Shown in pieces: positions 62,109-64,000 of a stretch of 64,000 nucleotides of DNA. The DNA comes from Chromatiales bacterium (GTDB taxonomy: Bacteria; Pseudomonadota; Gammaproteobacteria; UBA6429). Location of the stretch: positions 14,970 through 78,969 of the forward strand of contig JALTJN010000100.1 in the NCBI GenBank assembly GCA_027076405.1, read 5' to 3'. Each line of letters starts with the position of its first letter. Position 1 is the first letter of the stretch. Under the pieces are notes generated by a model. That model searched no databases. It worked only from the letters and a program-made list of their open reading frames with translations, and was not told the origin of the DNA. The translations under genes and the position numbers were made by a program.

Positions 62109-62469
62109 AAGTAAGATTTAATTCATAACTAATACTGTTTTAGTTATCGGTTAGTTTATGGATAACTTAAGAATCAGATAAGAAAATCTTAGGCTAAGCT
62201 ACACGGAGGATGGTTAAATATGCTGGACTGGTACAGTTTGTGGCCTTTTCTTTAATTGCAGTCTTGGTATGAAGAAAAGTACGCGTATTAATATTGAAGC
62301 TGAGGGAGCAAAGTTCAATATTATTTTGCCCGTTAATCAGCAAAGTGAATAATGGAGTAAATGAAGCAGGTTGTAATAGATAGAAGGTATGAATTGTGAC
62401 TAGAAAATAAAACACCCCGTTCCTGAAGCAGGAAACGGGGTGTTGGCTGATCAGCTAGTTAATCGCTAT
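62109..62469. other. 361-bp gap between the binding-protein gene and sat
   Basis: It contains the sat terminator at 62404-62444 and the promoter region of the binding-protein operon. A 73-codon open frame on the minus strand (62194-62415) overlaps the terminator and lacks a ribosome site, so it is not called. Confidence 0.6.
62404..62444 (-). terminator. Rho-independent terminator of sat
   Basis: On the minus strand, AACACCCCGTTTCCTG pairs with CAGGAACGGGGTGTT (one bulge), followed by TTATTTT. It lies 25 bp after the sat stop. Confidence 0.88.
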
Positions 62470-63654
62470 TTACAGGCTTTGATAATACTCAATCAAAATC
62501 TTGGCCACTTCAGGACGTGAAAATTCTTTAGGTGGCGCTTCGCCATTGCCTAACATTTCACGAACTTTAGTACCTGAAAGAAGAACGAAATCTTCTTTTG
62601 CATGATCATCAACTTCACGCATCATCACAACCTTGTTTAACTTCTTGGACCAGGCGGTGTGATCTGCCATGAACATTTCGATCTCCAGTGCGCCTTTTGG
62701 TACTTCATCTTCGAAGATAGTCTGGGCATCAAATGCACCATAGTAATCACCGACACCGGCATGATCTCGACCAATAATGAAGTGAGTGGCACCCATGTTT
62801 TGACGGAAGTACGCATGCAACACTGCTTCACGAGGACCGGCATATAACATATCAAAACCGTAACCTGTAACCATGGCGCTGTTAGGCGGGAAGTAAACGT
62901 CAACCATTTTGCGGATAGCCGCATCACGTACAGGAGCAGGAATATCCCCCGGCTTTAATTTACCTAATAACATGTGAATCACTAAGCCATCACAACCTAA
63001 GCGATCCATTGCCATGTGGCAAAGTTCTTCATGTGCTAAATGCATCGGGTTACGCGTTTGGAAGGCAACTACTTTATTCCAGCCGTGCTCTTTAATTTCA
63101 TTACGAATTTCAACCGCAGTACGGAAAGTATCCGGGAATTCAGTCTGGAAGTAGCTGAAGTTTAATACCTGAATAGGACCAGAAACGGCAGTTTGTCCCT
63201 GAGTATTAAAGGCAGCAACACCAGGGTGCTCCATATCATCGGTACGATAAACTTTATCTGTCATCGTTTTCATTTGAGCGTCAGAAACCTGTTCGATTGC
63301 TTCAACGTCCATAATTGCAAGAACAGGATTACCATCAACGTTTGGATCACGTAGAGCGATACGTTTTGCGTCACCAATCGCGTCAGTATTTTCTAATAAA
63401 CACATAACAGGCACAGGGAAGAATGAACCGTCAGTCAGAGTCATTTTTTCTGCTGCACCCATGGCATCAGCCACGTTCATAAAGCCTTTTAACGGGCTAA
63501 AATATCCACCGCCCATCATTACTGCATTACCTGCTGCTTGGGAACTAATTACAACAGAAGGGAGAGACTCGGCTTCTTTACTAAGCTTGTCATGTTCGGC
63601 AACGTCATAGACGAAGCGTGGTTGTAGTTCGTCAGAACCTATTGGTTTAATCAT
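62470..63654 (-). CDS. sat: Dissimilatory-type sulfate adenylyltransferase
   Basis: 394 residues from the ATG at 63654, preceded by GAGG eight bases upstream; the longer frame from a TTG at 63681 starts inside the leader. Sat makes ATP and sulfate from APS and pyrophosphate when run in the oxidative direction. Motifs: QTRNPMHLAHE and the HMLLGKLKPGDIPAPVRD block, GRDHAGVGDYYG, and VLLSGTKVREML. It is the single-chain type used in dissimilatory sulfur metabolism (not CysDN) and completes the AprBA pathway encoded 7 kb away. Confidence 0.97.
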   Translation of the reverse strand: MIKPIGSDELQPRFVYDVAEHDKLSKEAESLPSVVISSQAAGNAVMMGGGYFSPLKGFMNVADAMGAAEKMTLTDGSFFPVPVMCLLENTDAIGDAKRIALRDPNVDGNPVLAIMDVEAIEQVSDAQMKTMTDKVYRTDDMEHPGVAAFNTQGQTAVSGPIQVLNFSYFQTEFPDTFRTAVEIRNEIKEHGWNKVVAFQTRNPMHLAHEELCHMAMDRLGCDGLVIHMLLGKLKPGDIPAPVRDAAIRKMVDVYFPPNSAMVTGYGFDMLYAGPREAVLHAYFRQNMGATHFIIGRDHAGVGDYYGAFDAQTIFEDEVPKGALEIEMFMADHTAWSKKLNKVVMMREVDDHAKEDFVLLSGTKVREMLGNGEAPPKEFSRPEVAKILIEYYQSL

Positions 63655-63975
63655 CCTTATTTCCTCGTATCTACGACCCAAATGGGAGTAGTTATATAGT
63701 TAAAATTCGTGAATTGAATCTTTGTATTATTCAATGTTGTTGAAGCAAATTCGGCAATTTGAAGCGGAAAATTCGCTGTTAAATAATAGTGAGGAGCACT
63801 ATACAATATTATTTGATGGCTAAAAAATAGGGTAATTTATGAGGGTATAGATTGAGGTGTAGAAGCGATTATTTTTATCACTCGAAATAAAAAATGCCGC
63901 CAAAAGGCGGCATCGAGTCACAACTTATCCTTTAACTAATGGGGGAAGAGATAAGTCGCAGGGGGGGGGGTAAAT
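63655..63975. other. sat upstream region and right-hand gap
   Basis: Contains the sat promoter region (A/T-rich, with paired ATTCAAT/GAATTGAAT near 63712-63735), a terminator at 63881-63917 and a run of ten G at 63961-63970. No gene was found. Confidence 0.5.
63881..63917 (-). terminator. Rho-independent terminator for the gene entering from the right
   Basis: On the minus strand CTCGATGCCGCC, TTTT loop, GGCGGCATTTTTTATTTCGAG: an eight-pair GC-rich core with a T-run. It lies 59 bp after the stop codon at 63976-63978. Confidence 0.85.
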
Positions 63976-64000
63976 CTAAGCAGCCTGTTCTTTTGCTAAA
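63976..64000 (-). CDS. Last codons of a gene entering from the right
   Basis: The frame ends ...LAKEQAA then TAG at 63978-63976, and is followed on the same strand by a good terminator. Only eight codons are in the window, so the product cannot be named. Confidence 0.4.

Noticed and set aside
62194..62415. 73-codon frame on the minus strand between sat and the binding-protein gene
   Set aside because: Overlaps the sat terminator, has no ribosome site and no protein-like pattern.
63655..63681. TTG start 27 bp upstream of the chosen sat start
   Set aside because: The intervening residues (LGRRYEEIR) are not part of the family and the ATG has a well-placed GAGG site.
1..64000. CRISPR arrays, tRNA/rRNA genes, transposases, prophage genes
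   Set aside because: None seen by eye: no regularly spaced repeats, no tRNA-like cloverleaf with conserved arms and no transposase or phage protein among the frames.

Overview
The window is a 64 kb, AT-rich (by eye about 40% GC), gene-dense chromosome segment from a gammaproteobacterium that lives by sulfur oxidation and very probably respires nitrate. The left-hand gene order (rpsU / tsaD / plsY / folB / uppP / cca) is the conserved gammaproteobacterial housekeeping neighbourhood. AprA/AprB with the AprM membrane anchor (not QmoABC), dissimilatory-type Sat and SoeABC are typical of sulfur-oxidising Gammaproteobacteria. A chemoreceptor and several c-di-GMP proteins point to a motile organism that responds to its surroundings. 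I cannot name the genus from sequence alone.

Layout. 1-16.2 kb: a truncated outer-membrane protein, yqeY, rpsU, tsaD, plsY, folB-folK, a NIT-type chemoreceptor, a pteridine reductase, a MidA-like methyltransferase, uppP, a VanZ-like protein, rimO, a fatty acid desaturase, a degenerate GGDEF protein, an MpaB/latex-clearing-type oxygenase and cca. 16.3-25.1 kb: an aldehyde dehydrogenase, a GGDEF-EAL protein, an amino acid permease, a TauE/SafE exporter, a Cache-GGDEF cyclase, moaA and an orphan FixJ-type regulator. 25.4-32.7 kb: a complete cytochrome c maturation set, ccmABCDEFGHI, with ccmD recovered as a 53-codon gene. 32.8-42.3 kb: an unusual nap-type nitrate reductase cluster with a diheme lipoprotein cytochrome, a NapA-like molybdoenzyme, two NapG-like ferredoxins, a NapH-like and a NosR-like membrane polyferredoxin, a FixH-like small protein, a five-haem NapC relative and a NapF-like ferredoxin, but no napB or napD. 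42.3-45.3 kb: a PhoP/PhoQ-type two-component system with a PepSY-like protein and a basic glycine-zipper protein. 45.4-50.2 kb: soeCBA. 50.8-57.4 kb: a PstS-like binding protein, aprM-aprB-aprA, a small unknown protein, a SlyD-like protein and a TPR-like protein. 57.5-64 kb: a DUF4279 protein, a HIT protein, a 52-codon small gene, a binding protein-sensor kinase pair, sat, and the last codons of a gene running in from the right.

How it fits together. Sulfite made in the cell can be oxidised directly by SoeABC, feeding the quinone pool, or through APS by AprBA/AprM and Sat, which yields ATP; TauE/SafE may export excess sulfite. Electrons from the quinol pool can pass through the NapC/NapH/NosR-like modules to NapA. 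MoaA helps supply the molybdenum cofactor for NapA and SoeA, and the Ccm proteins mature the c-type cytochromes. A near-consensus FNR box placed 41.5 bp upstream of an inferred transcription start (class II geometry) in front of the nap-type cluster points to control by low oxygen.

Intergenic DNA is rich in palindromic elements: a CCACGAAGG-type dispersed family (both sides of plsY, inside soeBC, and a relative inside the nap cluster), a 124-bp palindrome between napC and napF, and a 23-bp element shared between two distant gaps. No tRNA, rRNA, CRISPR array, transposase or prophage gene was recognised.
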